From positions 35,823 to 99,822 of the forward strand of contig NZ_BJNO01000021.1 of NCBI RefSeq assembly GCF_006539725.1: a DNA stretch of 64,000 nucleotides, read 5' to 3'. Both the position numbers and the translations under genes were made by a program. Below the pieces are notes generated by a model, which was given only the letters and a program-made list of their open reading frames with translations, was not told the DNA's origin and ran no database searches. Numbering within the stretch: position 1 is the first letter of the stretch; every line of letters begins with the position of its first letter. Source of the stretch: Klebsiella terrigena (lineage in GTDB: Bacteria > Pseudomonadota > Gammaproteobacteria > Enterobacterales > Enterobacteriaceae). Positions 28,364-36,481 of the stretch are shown in pieces.

Positions 28364-28714
28364 TTATGCCGCTGAAATTTTACGGAACTGGCTGGGCGTG
28401 ACCGAATAGTATTTTTTAAAGGTCCGGTTAAATGCGCTGATATCCTCATAGCCGGCCATAATGCAGATATCGACGATGCGAAAGGCCGGTTTTATCTGCA
28501 GCAAATCCCGGCACAGCAGCATCCGCTGCCGCCTGATGAATTCCATCGGTGACATCTGGAAGTATTGCTGGAAGAGGCGAAACAGGTGCCACTCTGAATA
28601 GCCGGAAAAAACGCTTAGCGCATTGACGGTAAGTTTTTTCTCAAGATTATTTTTTATCCAGCGCACCAGTTCGTGCAGCACGGCCTGTTGGATCCCATTT
28701 TTACGCTGATTCAT
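28364..28714 (-). CDS. Small AraC-family transcriptional regulator (MarA/SoxS-like size)
   Basis: A 116-residue protein consisting only of the AraC DNA-binding domain with two helix-turn-helix units. The first is around LTVNALSVFSGYSEWHLFRLF, and the second around IVDICIMAGYEDISAFNRTFKKYYSVTPSQFRK. There is no ligand domain, so it would be controlled by its amount, like MarA, SoxS or RamA, but the sequence is distinct from these. It lies upstream of the transglycosylase gene in the same direction, 83 bases away. Its targets are unknown. Nearby candidates are the transglycosylase, the carbohydrate cluster or the BamA paralogue. Confidence 0.82.
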   Translation of the reverse strand: MNQRKNGIQQAVLHELVRWIKNNLEKKLTVNALSVFSGYSEWHLFRLFQQYFQMSPMEFIRRQRMLLCRDLLQIKPAFRIVDICIMAGYEDISAFNRTFKKYYSVTPSQFRKISAA

Positions 28715-29362
28715 GCCGGTTCCAGAACGATGGCGCCCGTCGCTTCATGGCGCGGGCAGAGGGTGACGTCACGGCCAGGTCGCCGCCCGGCATGGCTCTC
28801 TGCCGGGCCTCGGTGTCCAGCGCCGCCGCGGGAAAATGCCTTACCGTCCCTGGCAAGGCGCCACTACTTTGCTTTTGGATATCGCAATCGGCTTTCGATG
28901 ATGCTCCCATAAGCCTCTGCGACCATATCCTGTCATTTTGAGGAAAATATGAAGAATCTGGATTAATATCCCTGATGATATATTTTGCGCATACGTGATG
29001 GTCGCTCTGCATAATTTTTTCAATATCTCTTCATTTTATCTGCGGTATTTTAAGCTAACTTTTGCGTGTTCCTGGTCAACCCCAGAGAGCATCATTCCTA
29101 ACAAGATCTTTCCCCCTTTCAACCAATGCGAAAGGGGGCTTTTTGTTTTTTGATTCATTGAAAGTGCGCTATATATTACTGCCTGACCCTCTCAGACCGA
29201 AAAAATAGGTGTGAGTTCCGCTAATAAATTTATTTATTTACGGTTCTTTAAGATCCATTTTTTCTCCATTGTTTCACCATAATTAAGTGCAATTCTGCGC
29301 CTCGCTTAGGTTAATCCCAGCAGACGCCTGCTATTTCTAAATCTCTTTTAAATAAAACGCCC
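28715..29362. other. Intergenic region AraC regulator / BamA-like gene (648 bp)
   Basis: A divergent promoter region. It contains a strong terminator-like hairpin (29112-29149) about 210 bases before the BamA-like start, which could be the 3' end of a short RNA. The remainder is AT-rich with several candidate -10 hexamers. Open frames here lack ribosome sites and overlap the regulator start, so I call no gene. Confidence 0.55.
29112..29149 (+). terminator. Orphan Rho-independent terminator-like hairpin
   Basis: A 9-bp perfect stem (CCCCCTTTC 29112-29120 / GAAAGGGGG 29130-29138, 9-nt loop) is followed by CTTTTTGTTTTTT. No coding sequence ends just upstream on the plus strand. Confidence 0.8.
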
Positions 29363-31786
29363 ATGCTAAAGAAAACAAATATCATTGCCGGATTATTGAT
29401 TTCACCCTTAACGCTTTATGCCGCGACTTCGTACACTATTGATGATATTCGCTTTGAGGGCCTGCAGCGCGTTACCGTAGGAGCGGCACTGTTGAACATG
29501 CCCGTTCACCCGGGAGAAGAGGTCTCGAACGACGATATCAGCGACGCGATACGCGGCCTGTACGCCAGCGGCAACTTTGAGAACGTGCAGATCCTGCGCG
29601 ATGGCCGTGCGCTGGTGGTGCAGGTTAAAGAGCGCCCGACCATTGCCAGTATCAGCTTCGCCGGCAATAAATCGGTGAAGGACGAGATGTTGAAAGAGAA
29701 CCTCACCGCCAGCGGCGTTGATGCGGGTAGCGCGCTGGATCGTAACGCCCTCAGTGAAATAGAAAAGGGGTTGCAGGATTTCTATTACAGCGTCGGGAAA
29801 TATAGCGCCACGGTCCATGCGGTGGTGACACCGCTGCCGCGCAACCGCGTGGATTTAAAATTTGTCTTTCAGGAAGGGAAGTCGGCAACCATTGCCCAGA
29901 TTAATATTATTGGCAATAAAGCGTTTAGCGAAGAAACGCTGCTCGACCAGCTTCAGCTACGCGATCGGGTTCCGTGGTGGAACGTTATCGGTGATAAAAA
30001 ATATCAAAAGCAAAAAATGGCGGCGGATCTTGAAACGCTGCGCAGCTATTATCTCGATCGTGGCTATGCGCGTTTTGCCATTAATTCCAGCCAGGTCAGT
30101 ATTACCCCGGATAAAAAATCGCTCTATCTTACAATTGACCTTGCAGAGGGAGAACGCTACAAGGTCAGCCGCACCGTGGTGACGGGTGAGATGGCCACGC
30201 ATGGCCAGGAAATTGAGGCGCTGGCCCAGCCGCTGTCCGGCAGGTGGTATAGCGGAGCCGAGATTACCGCCGTCGAAAACGCGATTAAAAAGCGCTTCGG
30301 TAAATATGGTTATGCCTGGCCGCAGGTGGCGACGCACGCCGACATTGACGATCGGCAGAAAAGCGTCACGCTGCGTATTAGCGTCGATGCCGGGCGCCGC
30401 TACTCCGTACGCCAGATTCGTTTTATCGGCAACGATACCTCGCGCGATGCCGTTTTACGCCGCGAAATGCGGCAAATGGAGGGCGCGTGGCTCAACGATG
30501 AAAAGGTGCAGCAGGGAAAAGAGCGTCTTGACCGCACGGGCTATTTCGAGAGCGTTGATAAAGAGATAACCCCGGTTGCCGGCAGCCAGGACCAGGTTGA
30601 CGTCGTCTATAAGGTGAAAGAGCGCAATACCGGCTCATTTAACGTTGGCCTGGGCTTTGGTACCGATAGCGGCGTCAGCTACCAGCTGGGAGTGACCCAG
30701 GATAACTGGCTGGGCACCGGCAACAGCGTCAGCTTTAACGGCACTCGCAATAGCTATCAGTCCTACGTTGAGCTCGGCGCGACTAACCCCTATTTCACCG
30801 TCGACGGCGTGAGCCTCGGCGGCAAGATTTTCTATAACAGCTATGACGCCTCCGATGCCGACTCCGGCAGCTACAACCAGCAAAGCTACGGCCTTGGCAG
30901 CAATCTCGGCTTCCCGATTAGCGAAAATAATTCGCTGAATCTGGGCGTTGATTATGTCCATAACCGCCTGACCAATATGGATCCTGAGCTCACGACCTGG
31001 AATTACCTTAACTCGCGGGGAATTTATCCGCAGGTGGTGACCAAAGATGGCGACAGCGGGGCGGAATACAGCGCCAACGATTTTTTTGTCAGCCTCGGAT
31101 GGAGCTATAACGATCTCGATCGCGGGTTTTTCCCCCGCTCCGGCAATAAAAGCAGCCTGAGCGGCAAAGTGACCGTCCCGGGATCGGATAACCGCTATTA
31201 CAAGCTGACCCTCGATAGCACCCAGTATGTGCCGCTAAATGAAAACCAAAGCTGGGTATGGATGGAGCATCTGAAAGCGGGCTATGCCGGCGGCCTGCAG
31301 GGGAGAACGGTGCCCTTTTACGATAATTTCTACGCCGGCGGATCGTCATCGGTGCGCGGCTTCTCCTCAAATACCATCGGCCCGAAGGCGGCCTACTATC
31401 GCTGTAATGGCTCTGAAAGCAGCTATAGCGGCTGCCCGCTGGAGAGCTCTTCCGACGCGGTTGGAGGAAATGCGATGGCGGTGCTGAACAGCGAGTTTAT
31501 TATTCCTACGCCGTTTATTAGCGACAAATATGCCGACAGTTTGCGGACCTCGCTCTTTGTCGATGCCGGCACGGTATGGAGCACCTCGTGGCAGAATAAC
31601 GCCCAAACCTTGGCGGCGGGGATCCCGGACTATAGCGATCCGCTGCATATCCGAATGTCGGCGGGGATAGCGGTACAGTGGATGTCGCCGCTGGGGCCGC
31701 TGGTCTTCTCCTGGGCTGAGCCCTTTAAAAAGTACGATGGCGATAAGGCCGAGCAGTTCCAGTTTAATATCGGCAAAACCTGGTAA
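29363..31786 (+). CDS. Second BamA-like outer-membrane assembly protein
   Basis: An 807-residue Omp85 protein. It has a signal peptide of about 20 residues and five POTRA domains (about 22-420, starting [22 protein letters not shown]). A 16-strand barrel follows, with the lid-loop motif VRGF at 664-667, a cysteine pair C681/C691 in loop 6 as in BamA, and a C-terminal end matching BamA ([20 protein letters not shown]). BamA inserts beta-barrel proteins into the outer membrane. The true bamA normally lies between rseP and skp, so this is a paralogue. The barrel exterior and POTRA 3-4 differ most from E. coli BamA. Monocistronic. Confidence 0.9.
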   Translation: MLKKTNIIAGLLISPLTLYAATSYTIDDIRFEGLQRVTVGAALLNMPVHPGEEVSNDDISDAIRGLYASGNFENVQILRDGRALVVQVKERPTIASISFAGNKSVKDEMLKENLTASGVDAGSALDRNALSEIEKGLQDFYYSVGKYSATVHAVVTPLPRNRVDLKFVFQEGKSATIAQINIIGNKAFSEETLLDQLQLRDRVPWWNVIGDKKYQKQKMAADLETLRSYYLDRGYARFAINSSQVSITPDKKSLYLTIDLAEGERYKVSRTVVTGEMATHGQEIEALAQPLSGRWYSGAEITAVENAIKKRFGKYGYAWPQVATHADIDDRQKSVTLRISVDAGRRYSVRQIRFIGNDTSRDAVLRREMRQMEGAWLNDEKVQQGKERLDRTGYFESVDKEITPVAGSQDQVDVVYKVKERNTGSFNVGLGFGTDSGVSYQLGVTQDNWLGTGNSVSFNGTRNSYQSYVELGATNPYFTVDGVSLGGKIFYNSYDASDADSGSYNQQSYGLGSNLGFPISENNSLNLGVDYVHNRLTNMDPELTTWNYLNSRGIYPQVVTKDGDSGAEYSANDFFVSLGWSYNDLDRGFFPRSGNKSSLSGKVTVPGSDNRYYKLTLDSTQYVPLNENQSWVWMEHLKAGYAGGLQGRTVPFYDNFYAGGSSSVRGFSSNTIGPKAAYYRCNGSESSYSGCPLESSSDAVGGNAMAVLNSEFIIPTPFISDKYADSLRTSLFVDAGTVWSTSWQNNAQTLAAGIPDYSDPLHIRMSAGIAVQWMSPLGPLVFSWAEPFKKYDGDKAEQFQFNIGKTW

Positions 31787-32229
31787 GCGGGGGGCCAGGA
31801 ACCGCGCTACTACCGTCGCGCCGCCGCGTGAGAGATGACGCTCTGATGGCTATCATTCACGCGGCGGCGGCGAGGCCTTTCTACTCCCATTACCCCCGGC
31901 GGCGAGCTGCCCGCCAGGGAAAAATACGCGCATAGACGGCAAAATAGTCTATTTTGCCGTTATGTCGTTGTTTAATCTGAATTCCATGGCGATACTTTTT
32001 TGTAAAGTTATTTAGGCTTATTTTATGGTTTTCTGACTTTACATATAAATATGTATTTCCAGCATCCATATCTACGTATTAAATATTATGGTGATTACTT
32101 ATAAATAGCTAGATCGATTGTAAGCAATGGCCGTCGCATATCACATTATTGCGCTGAGGACTTGCGATTGATTATAATATTTGCTATTTCTGAATTCATG
32201 ATTGCTGGCCAGGGATACAAGGATGAAAC
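31787..32229. other. Intergenic region after the BamA-like gene (443 bp, no gene)
   Basis: Two clear inverted repeats: a 13-bp GC-rich stem (31819-31831 with 31857-31869, 25-nt loop) and an 11-bp stem with 3-nt loop (ACGGCAAAATA 31936-31946 / TATTTTGCCGT 31950-31960). The sequence then becomes strongly AT-rich. Neither stem has a long T tract. Confidence 0.6.
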
Positions 32230-32580
32230 ATGAAATGGACGGTGCTTAATACAATCATATGCCCGCATTCTGGCGTCGCATTCTCCAGTATCTGCGGACT
32301 GCGTTTTTTAAAGTTTATCGTCTGGTATGAAGCGGATATTCTGTTGATTCCCGGTGAGTCAATGAAGCTGTACTCATCTAAAGTTCTGATAAATAATAAA
32401 TATCATTTCTTTAAGGTTTACAATATTGCGACCTACAGCGATACGCAGTGGGAGTCGCTGAGAGAGCGGCCATCCTGCCCTCATGACTTTAGCGCAACCA
32501 CCGCAGAGGGGTGCTGCTACCAGCCGCACTGCGTCATTAAGCGATGCCCTGGTAGCTATCATCGCCACGCCTTATGCTAA
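32230..32580 (+). CDS. Hypothetical protein, cysteine-rich C-terminus
   Basis: An open frame of 116 codons. AAGGA lies 6 bases before ATG 32230, and an internal ATG at 32362 with GGTGAG upstream would give 72 residues. The C-terminal part carries several Cys and His residues (CPHDF, EGCCYQPHC, RCPGSYHRHALC), reminiscent of a small metal-binding or disulfide-rich protein. I recognise no family. It converges with the FidL-like gene with an 11-bp gap. Base composition is AT-rich like the surrounding block. It may not be real. Confidence 0.35.
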   Translation: MKWTVLNTIICPHSGVAFSSICGLRFLKFIVWYEADILLIPGESMKLYSSKVLINNKYHFFKVYNIATYSDTQWESLRERPSCPHDFSATTAEGCCYQPHCVIKRCPGSYHRHALC

Positions 32581-32591
32581 ACCAGCGGCGA

Positions 32592-33059
32592 TTAAGAACG
32601 GGTATTTTCACAGACAAAGTAGGGCGTGTTTGTCGACATAAATACCCACGAATCTGGCTTTATTTTTATTATCTTAATAATAAAGTTATCTTCTTTGCTA
32701 ATTTCAGTAAAGAACGGTGGGAGAATATCATCGAACTTTTCAGAGAATGCCGGTGAGCTGGCTCGCATGTTGGAATTATTATTTTTAAAAATATAGATGT
32801 CGCTCTTGTTTTTAGTATAGGAAAAATATTTGCGAATGCTGATGTTATCCTGAGTATTTCCGGAGTTGCCGGTAAAGGTCATCAGGCCATTGCCATTTTT
32901 AGTGAAAAAGGTGACTGAAAACGAGAAGGTTTCGTCGCCACTGATAATCGAAAAGGCTGACGTACAGTTAATACTATCATCCTCTTCGCGGAAGTGAGTG
33001 TAATATACAGCACCGACGATGATAAGAATAATGATGATGAGGGTTATTGTTTTCTTCAT
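32592..33059 (-). CDS. FidL-like membrane protein
   Basis: A 155-residue protein with one N-terminal membrane anchor (KKTITLIIIILIIVGAVYY, about 2-20) and a periplasmic domain of about 130 residues. It contains the pattern FSFSVTFFTKNGNGLMTFTGNSG typical of FidL-like proteins. These are usually encoded beside CadC/ToxR-type membrane regulators, in the way ToxS pairs with ToxR. Here it follows the CadC-like gene by 21 bases, so the two form an operon. Its role is likely to stabilise or modulate that regulator in the periplasm (inference). AT-rich codon use differs from the backbone. Confidence 0.65.
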   Translation of the reverse strand: MKKTITLIIIILIIVGAVYYTHFREEDDSINCTSAFSIISGDETFSFSVTFFTKNGNGLMTFTGNSGNTQDNISIRKYFSYTKNKSDIYIFKNNNSNMRASSPAFSEKFDDILPPFFTEISKEDNFIIKIIKIKPDSWVFMSTNTPYFVCENTRS

Positions 33060-33080
33060 TTTATATGCCGAGATTGTCTT

Positions 33081-33959
33081 TTATTTTAAGTAGTAGGAGG
33101 AGGTACAGAATGATTTCTTGCTTGATTTGATCGGATAGCGACAAACGATCAGCGACGTTCTGCTCGATGGATAGTGGTTGGTAATATATACCGTTTGGCC
33201 ATCGGAACAGCTGATGTGCTTCTCCAGCATAAAGTTAATAAAAAATTCATCAAATCTTAAATCATCATTACGAAACACCTTGCAGGTACCGGGAGTAGCC
33301 AGCTCGGTATAAGAAGAGAAAGGCGTGCTGGTCTGTGGAAAATAATAAACATAGACCAACAGAACGATCGCCAGCAGGCTGGCGATACCTGCAACTCTAC
33401 AGGTTCCTTTTTCACTGTCAGTGAATCTGAGGCCGGAAAGTATCCGCGGGATGAACGGGTCTTCGTTCACCGGCGGCGACGCCGATAGGTTATCCCGCGG
33501 CGGTTCCGGATCTGGCTGCTGCGGTTCGATACTTTCTACTGCCGGAGGTTGCTGTGGGTTATTAACCTTTTCCTCAACATTCGGCCCACTATCGTTTTCG
33601 GGCCCCGGGTCGCTTTCAATATTCCGGGCCAAAATGGTGGTGTCATCGGCAATCATAAATCCCCGTTTCGGGATTGTTTGAATTATGCTGCCGTTAACGT
33701 GCAGGCGATTTAATGATTTACGCAACAGAGAGATATTTTGGTGTAGGGTATTTGGCGTAACGTTCATCCCTCTTTCTCCCCAGGCGTTATGCAACAGCTC
33801 TGCCTGGGTGACTATTCTGCCCTGGTTTTTAATTAATAAAATAAAGCAAAGGCTTGCTGGTATTGCCAGAGTGATACGCTCATTGCTTTCTATAGAATGG
33901 AGAGTATGCGCCGTAGGATTGAACCTGAGCGTGTTCTCGATAACGTAAATAGTGTCCAT
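33081..33959 (-). CDS. CadC/ToxR-like membrane-anchored winged-helix regulator
   Basis: A 292-residue protein. An N-terminal OmpR/PhoB-type winged helix (about 5-105; VTPNTLHQNISLLRKSL..IIQTIPKRGFMI) precedes a proline/acidic linker (about 115-170), one membrane helix (about 188-207, GIASLLAIVLLVYVYYF) and a short periplasmic domain with cysteines (GTCKVF, HISCSDG, LIVCRYP, SFCTSSYY). This layout transmits an envelope signal directly to DNA. It is paired with the FidL-like gene and faces a LuxR-type regulator and the ecp pilus operon, which it may control (inference). Confidence 0.8.
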   Translation of the reverse strand: MDTIYVIENTLRFNPTAHTLHSIESNERITLAIPASLCFILLIKNQGRIVTQAELLHNAWGERGMNVTPNTLHQNISLLRKSLNRLHVNGSIIQTIPKRGFMIADDTTILARNIESDPGPENDSGPNVEEKVNNPQQPPAVESIEPQQPDPEPPRDNLSASPPVNEDPFIPRILSGLRFTDSEKGTCRVAGIASLLAIVLLVYVYYFPQTSTPFSSYTELATPGTCKVFRNDDLRFDEFFINFMLEKHISCSDGQTVYITNHYPSSRTSLIVCRYPIKSSKKSFCTSSYYLK

Positions 33960-34429
33960 ATATCGTGTCTTATCGTGAGAATAGTTACCGCTGCTGAAAT
34001 TTATCTAAGATTTGATATTGAGATACTAGCATTAAAGCTTACTTCCGGCATTCATTCATAACTAAGAATTATCTTAATCCAATAAGATGTTTGTTATAAA
34101 AAGTCTATTGTTTGTTAATTTTATGGTATTTATATCATTAATTTCAGTGAGTTATGTTTTTACATAAAATCAACAAATGTGATTTCTTTACGCTTCATAA
34201 CTTTATGAGTAATAAAATATGAGCACTGCGATTATTATTGCTGCAACAAAATGTTACGGCCGTAACGTAACAAGATTAATAAAAGGATGTGGTTGTCCTG
34301 CGATAACAATGTTAATGAATGGCAGGGGCGTATCAGACTGTTGTTACGTACCGGTCATAATCAGTAACGAAGGCGTCGTGGAGGTGTTTTTTCCGGACCG
34401 GTGGCCCAATGGAATAAAGGTTGGTTATT
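33960..34429. other. AT-rich divergent regulatory region (470 bp)
   Basis: Lies between the CadC-like gene (minus) and the LuxR-type gene (plus). Very AT-rich, especially 33990-34220, as expected for H-NS-silenced accessory DNA. It contains a perfect 14-bp palindrome GTTACGGCCGTAAC at 34253-34266. An open frame 34219-34452 overlaps the LuxR start by 23 bases and lacks a ribosome site. I do not call it. Confidence 0.6.
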
Positions 34430-35005
34430 ATGGCGGTACTGATTGTAACTGATAATTATTTCTTTATACAAGGCCTGAGCCATATGGCCGATGACTTCTG
34501 TTATATCGGTTGCGCCGGCAGTTTTGATAGCGAGTTGGCCCGTAGGCAATGTGCGGTGCTGAGTGCTGACGACTATGTGATTATCCATTTTGCACATTTA
34601 GATCATATATTATGTTTCTACCGATACTATCTTTCTCACAGCCTGGCGAAAGTTATTGTCGCCCCGGATGCAAAGTTTGTTAGCGACGTGTCGGACATTA
34701 ATGATATTTATTTTCTCTCGGCCAATGCCAGCGTCAAGGCGGTTGAGAATATGTTTAAACTTAAGAAATATAAAATCAGGAAACGAAGCCTGACTCCGCG
34801 CGAAGAGAAAATAATGTCATTAATGATTATCGGTAATTTAATTAATGACATTTCACAAACGCTCGGCTTAAGTATTAAGACGGTCAGTTTGCATAAAAGC
34901 AATACCAGCAATAAGGTTGGTTTGCTTAATAATAACAATATCACGATGCTGGCCCTGATGCGTTTTATTCTGCCGGCATCAAAAAACGGCCTGCGGCTTA
35001 TTTGA
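34430..35005 (+). CDS. LuxR-type (HTH) regulator upstream of the ecp operon
   Basis: A 191-residue protein. The N-terminal region (MAVLIVTDNYFFIQGLSHMADDF) resembles a degenerate receiver. The C-terminal LuxR/GerE helix-turn-helix lies at about 120-180 (SLTPREEKIMSLMIIGNLINDISQTLGLSIKTVSLHKSN). It occupies the position of ecpR, 140 bases before ecpA, but its sequence does not look like E. coli EcpR (MatA), whose N-terminus and HTH differ. It may be a replacement or a strongly diverged pilus regulator. The start at ATG 34430 is favoured over an in-frame start three codons upstream. AT-rich. Confidence 0.75.
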   Translation: MAVLIVTDNYFFIQGLSHMADDFCYIGCAGSFDSELARRQCAVLSADDYVIIHFAHLDHILCFYRYYLSHSLAKVIVAPDAKFVSDVSDINDIYFLSANASVKAVENMFKLKKYKIRKRSLTPREEKIMSLMIIGNLINDISQTLGLSIKTVSLHKSNTSNKVGLLNNNNITMLALMRFILPASKNGLRLI

Positions 35006-35050
35006 TCTGCCGCGGAAGCGCATTGTATCGATTTATTCAGGCATTTGTTT

Positions 35051-35071
35051 TTAAGGACTCAGGGTTCTTAA
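35051..35071. promoter_or_regulatory. Imperfect palindrome upstream of ecpA (candidate regulator site)
   Basis: TTAAGGAC (35051-35058) and GTTCTTAA (35064-35071) form a 7-of-8 inverted repeat about 75 bases before ecpA. It resembles operators bound by LuxR-type regulators of the RcsA/EcpR kind. A second stem, TTCCATA (35081-35087) with TATGGAA (35094-35100), follows directly. Confidence 0.4.
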
Positions 35072-35145
35072 GGGCGATCATTCCATAAAGAACTATGGAA
35101 CAGTACGGGCCATAAAAAGCCTCTTATCTTTATCAGGTGATAAAT

Positions 35146-35730
35146 ATGAAATTGAAAATGTTGGCAGCAGCTCTGATGACTACTCTCTGTGTTGGCGCTG
35201 TTCAGGCCGCTGATGTTACGGCTCAGGCAGTAGCGACCTGGTCAGCAACCGCTAAAAAAGATACCACCAGCAAGCTGGTCGTCACTCCGCTGGGCAGCCT
35301 GGCGTTCCAGTACGCTGAAGGGATCAAAGGCTTTAACTCGCAGAAAGGCCTGTTTGATGTGGCGATTGAAGGCGATGCGACCGCAACGGCCTTTAAACTG
35401 ACTTCCCGTCTGATCACTAATACCCTGACTCAGCTGGATACCTCTGGCTCTACGCTGAGCGTTGGCGTTGATTACAACGGCGAGTCCGTAGAAAAATCGG
35501 CGGACACCACCATGATCGATACCGCTAACGGCAAGCTGGGCGGCAACCTCAGCGCGCTGGCTAACGGCTATAACCAGGCCGGCCGTACGACCGCTCAGGA
35601 TGGTTTCAACTTCACTATCGTTAGCGGCACCACCGACGGCACCACGGCTGTAACGGATTACAGCACGCTGCCGGAAGGGATCTGGAGCGGCGACGTCAGC
35701 GTACAGTTCGACGCGACCTGGACCAGCTGA
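35146..35730 (+). CDS. ecpA: Common pilus major subunit EcpA
   Basis: A 194-residue pilin with a signal peptide (about 1-22, ending VQA). The mature part starts [40 protein letters not shown], almost identical to E. coli EcpA (MatB), and ends [15 protein letters not shown]. It polymerises into the E. coli common pilus, an adhesive fibre of the alternate (alpha-type) chaperone-usher class used in cell adherence and biofilm. ATG 35146 follows CAGGTGATAA. Two more codons upstream (GTG 35137) are in frame but unlikely. Confidence 0.96.
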   Translation: MKLKMLAAALMTTLCVGAVQAADVTAQAVATWSATAKKDTTSKLVVTPLGSLAFQYAEGIKGFNSQKGLFDVAIEGDATATAFKLTSRLITNTLTQLDTSGSTLSVGVDYNGESVEKSADTTMIDTANGKLGGNLSALANGYNQAGRTTAQDGFNFTIVSGTTDGTTAVTDYSTLPEGIWSGDVSVQFDATWTS

Positions 35731-35788
35731 TTTCCCTGTAGCACAAAGCAGGGGGCTTCCCCTGCTTTCTTTCACGGATTGAATTCCC

Positions 35789-36457
35789 ATGAAAAACCAC
35801 ATTCTGGCTATTGGCCTCTGTTTCTGCGCCATCATGCCTGCCCGGGCGCTGGACGTTGGCGATATCTCCTCGTTTATGAACAGCGACAGCAGCGTGCTCA
35901 GCAAAGAGATAAAAAATACCACCGACAGTGGACGCCTGATCAATATCCATATGGAGCGCCTCTCCTCGCCGCTCGATGGCGGTAACGTCATTGCGATGGA
36001 GAGCCAGGACGAAGTTTTGCTCACGCCAGCCAGCCTGCTGCTGCCGGCGAAGAGCAGCGATGTTATTCGCTTTTTCTACAAAGGCCCGACGGATGACAAA
36101 GAGCGCTATTACCGCATCGTCTGGTTCGATCAGGCGCTAAGCGACGCCCAGCGCAATGGCGCAGCCCGCAGCGCGGTGGCGACGGCATCCGCCCGTATTG
36201 GCACCATTTTGGTCGTGGCGCCCCGCAAGGTGAACTACCGCTATCAGTACGCCAACGGCACGCTGGTGAACAGCGGAAACGCCACGCTGCGCATTCTCGC
36301 CTACGGCCCATGCCTCAAGGCGGCGGATGGCAAAGAGTGTAAAGAAAATTATTACCTCATGCCCGGTAAAGAGCGCCGATTCACGCGCGTCAACGTTGCC
36401 GATAAAAAAGGACGGGTCGCGCTCTGGCAGGGCGAGCAGTTTGTTCCCGTAAAATAA
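35789..36457 (+). CDS. ecpB: Pilus periplasmic chaperone EcpB
   Basis: A 222-residue periplasmic chaperone with a signal peptide (about 1-20, ending ARA) and two Ig-like domains. It matches E. coli EcpB through [44 protein letters not shown] and [18 protein letters not shown]. It caps and delivers EcpA subunits to the usher. It is the second gene of ecpABCDE, 58 bases after ecpA. EcpB and the distal EcpE are two different chaperones of one pathway. Confidence 0.95.
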   Translation: MKNHILAIGLCFCAIMPARALDVGDISSFMNSDSSVLSKEIKNTTDSGRLINIHMERLSSPLDGGNVIAMESQDEVLLTPASLLLPAKSSDVIRFFYKGPTDDKERYYRIVWFDQALSDAQRNGAARSAVATASARIGTILVVAPRKVNYRYQYANGTLVNSGNATLRILAYGPCLKAADGKECKENYYLMPGKERRFTRVNVADKKGRVALWQGEQFVPVK

Positions 36458-36481
36458 CAATTGTGCTGACGGGATAAGGTT

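Noticed and set aside
28701..29012. 103-codon minus-strand frame upstream of the AraC-type regulator
   Set aside because: Overlaps the regulator's start region, lacks a ribosome site, and shows no domain.
34219..34452. 77-codon open frame upstream of the LuxR-type gene
   Set aside because: No ribosome site, overlaps the LuxR start by 23 bases in another frame, no recognisable family. Kept only as part of the regulatory region.
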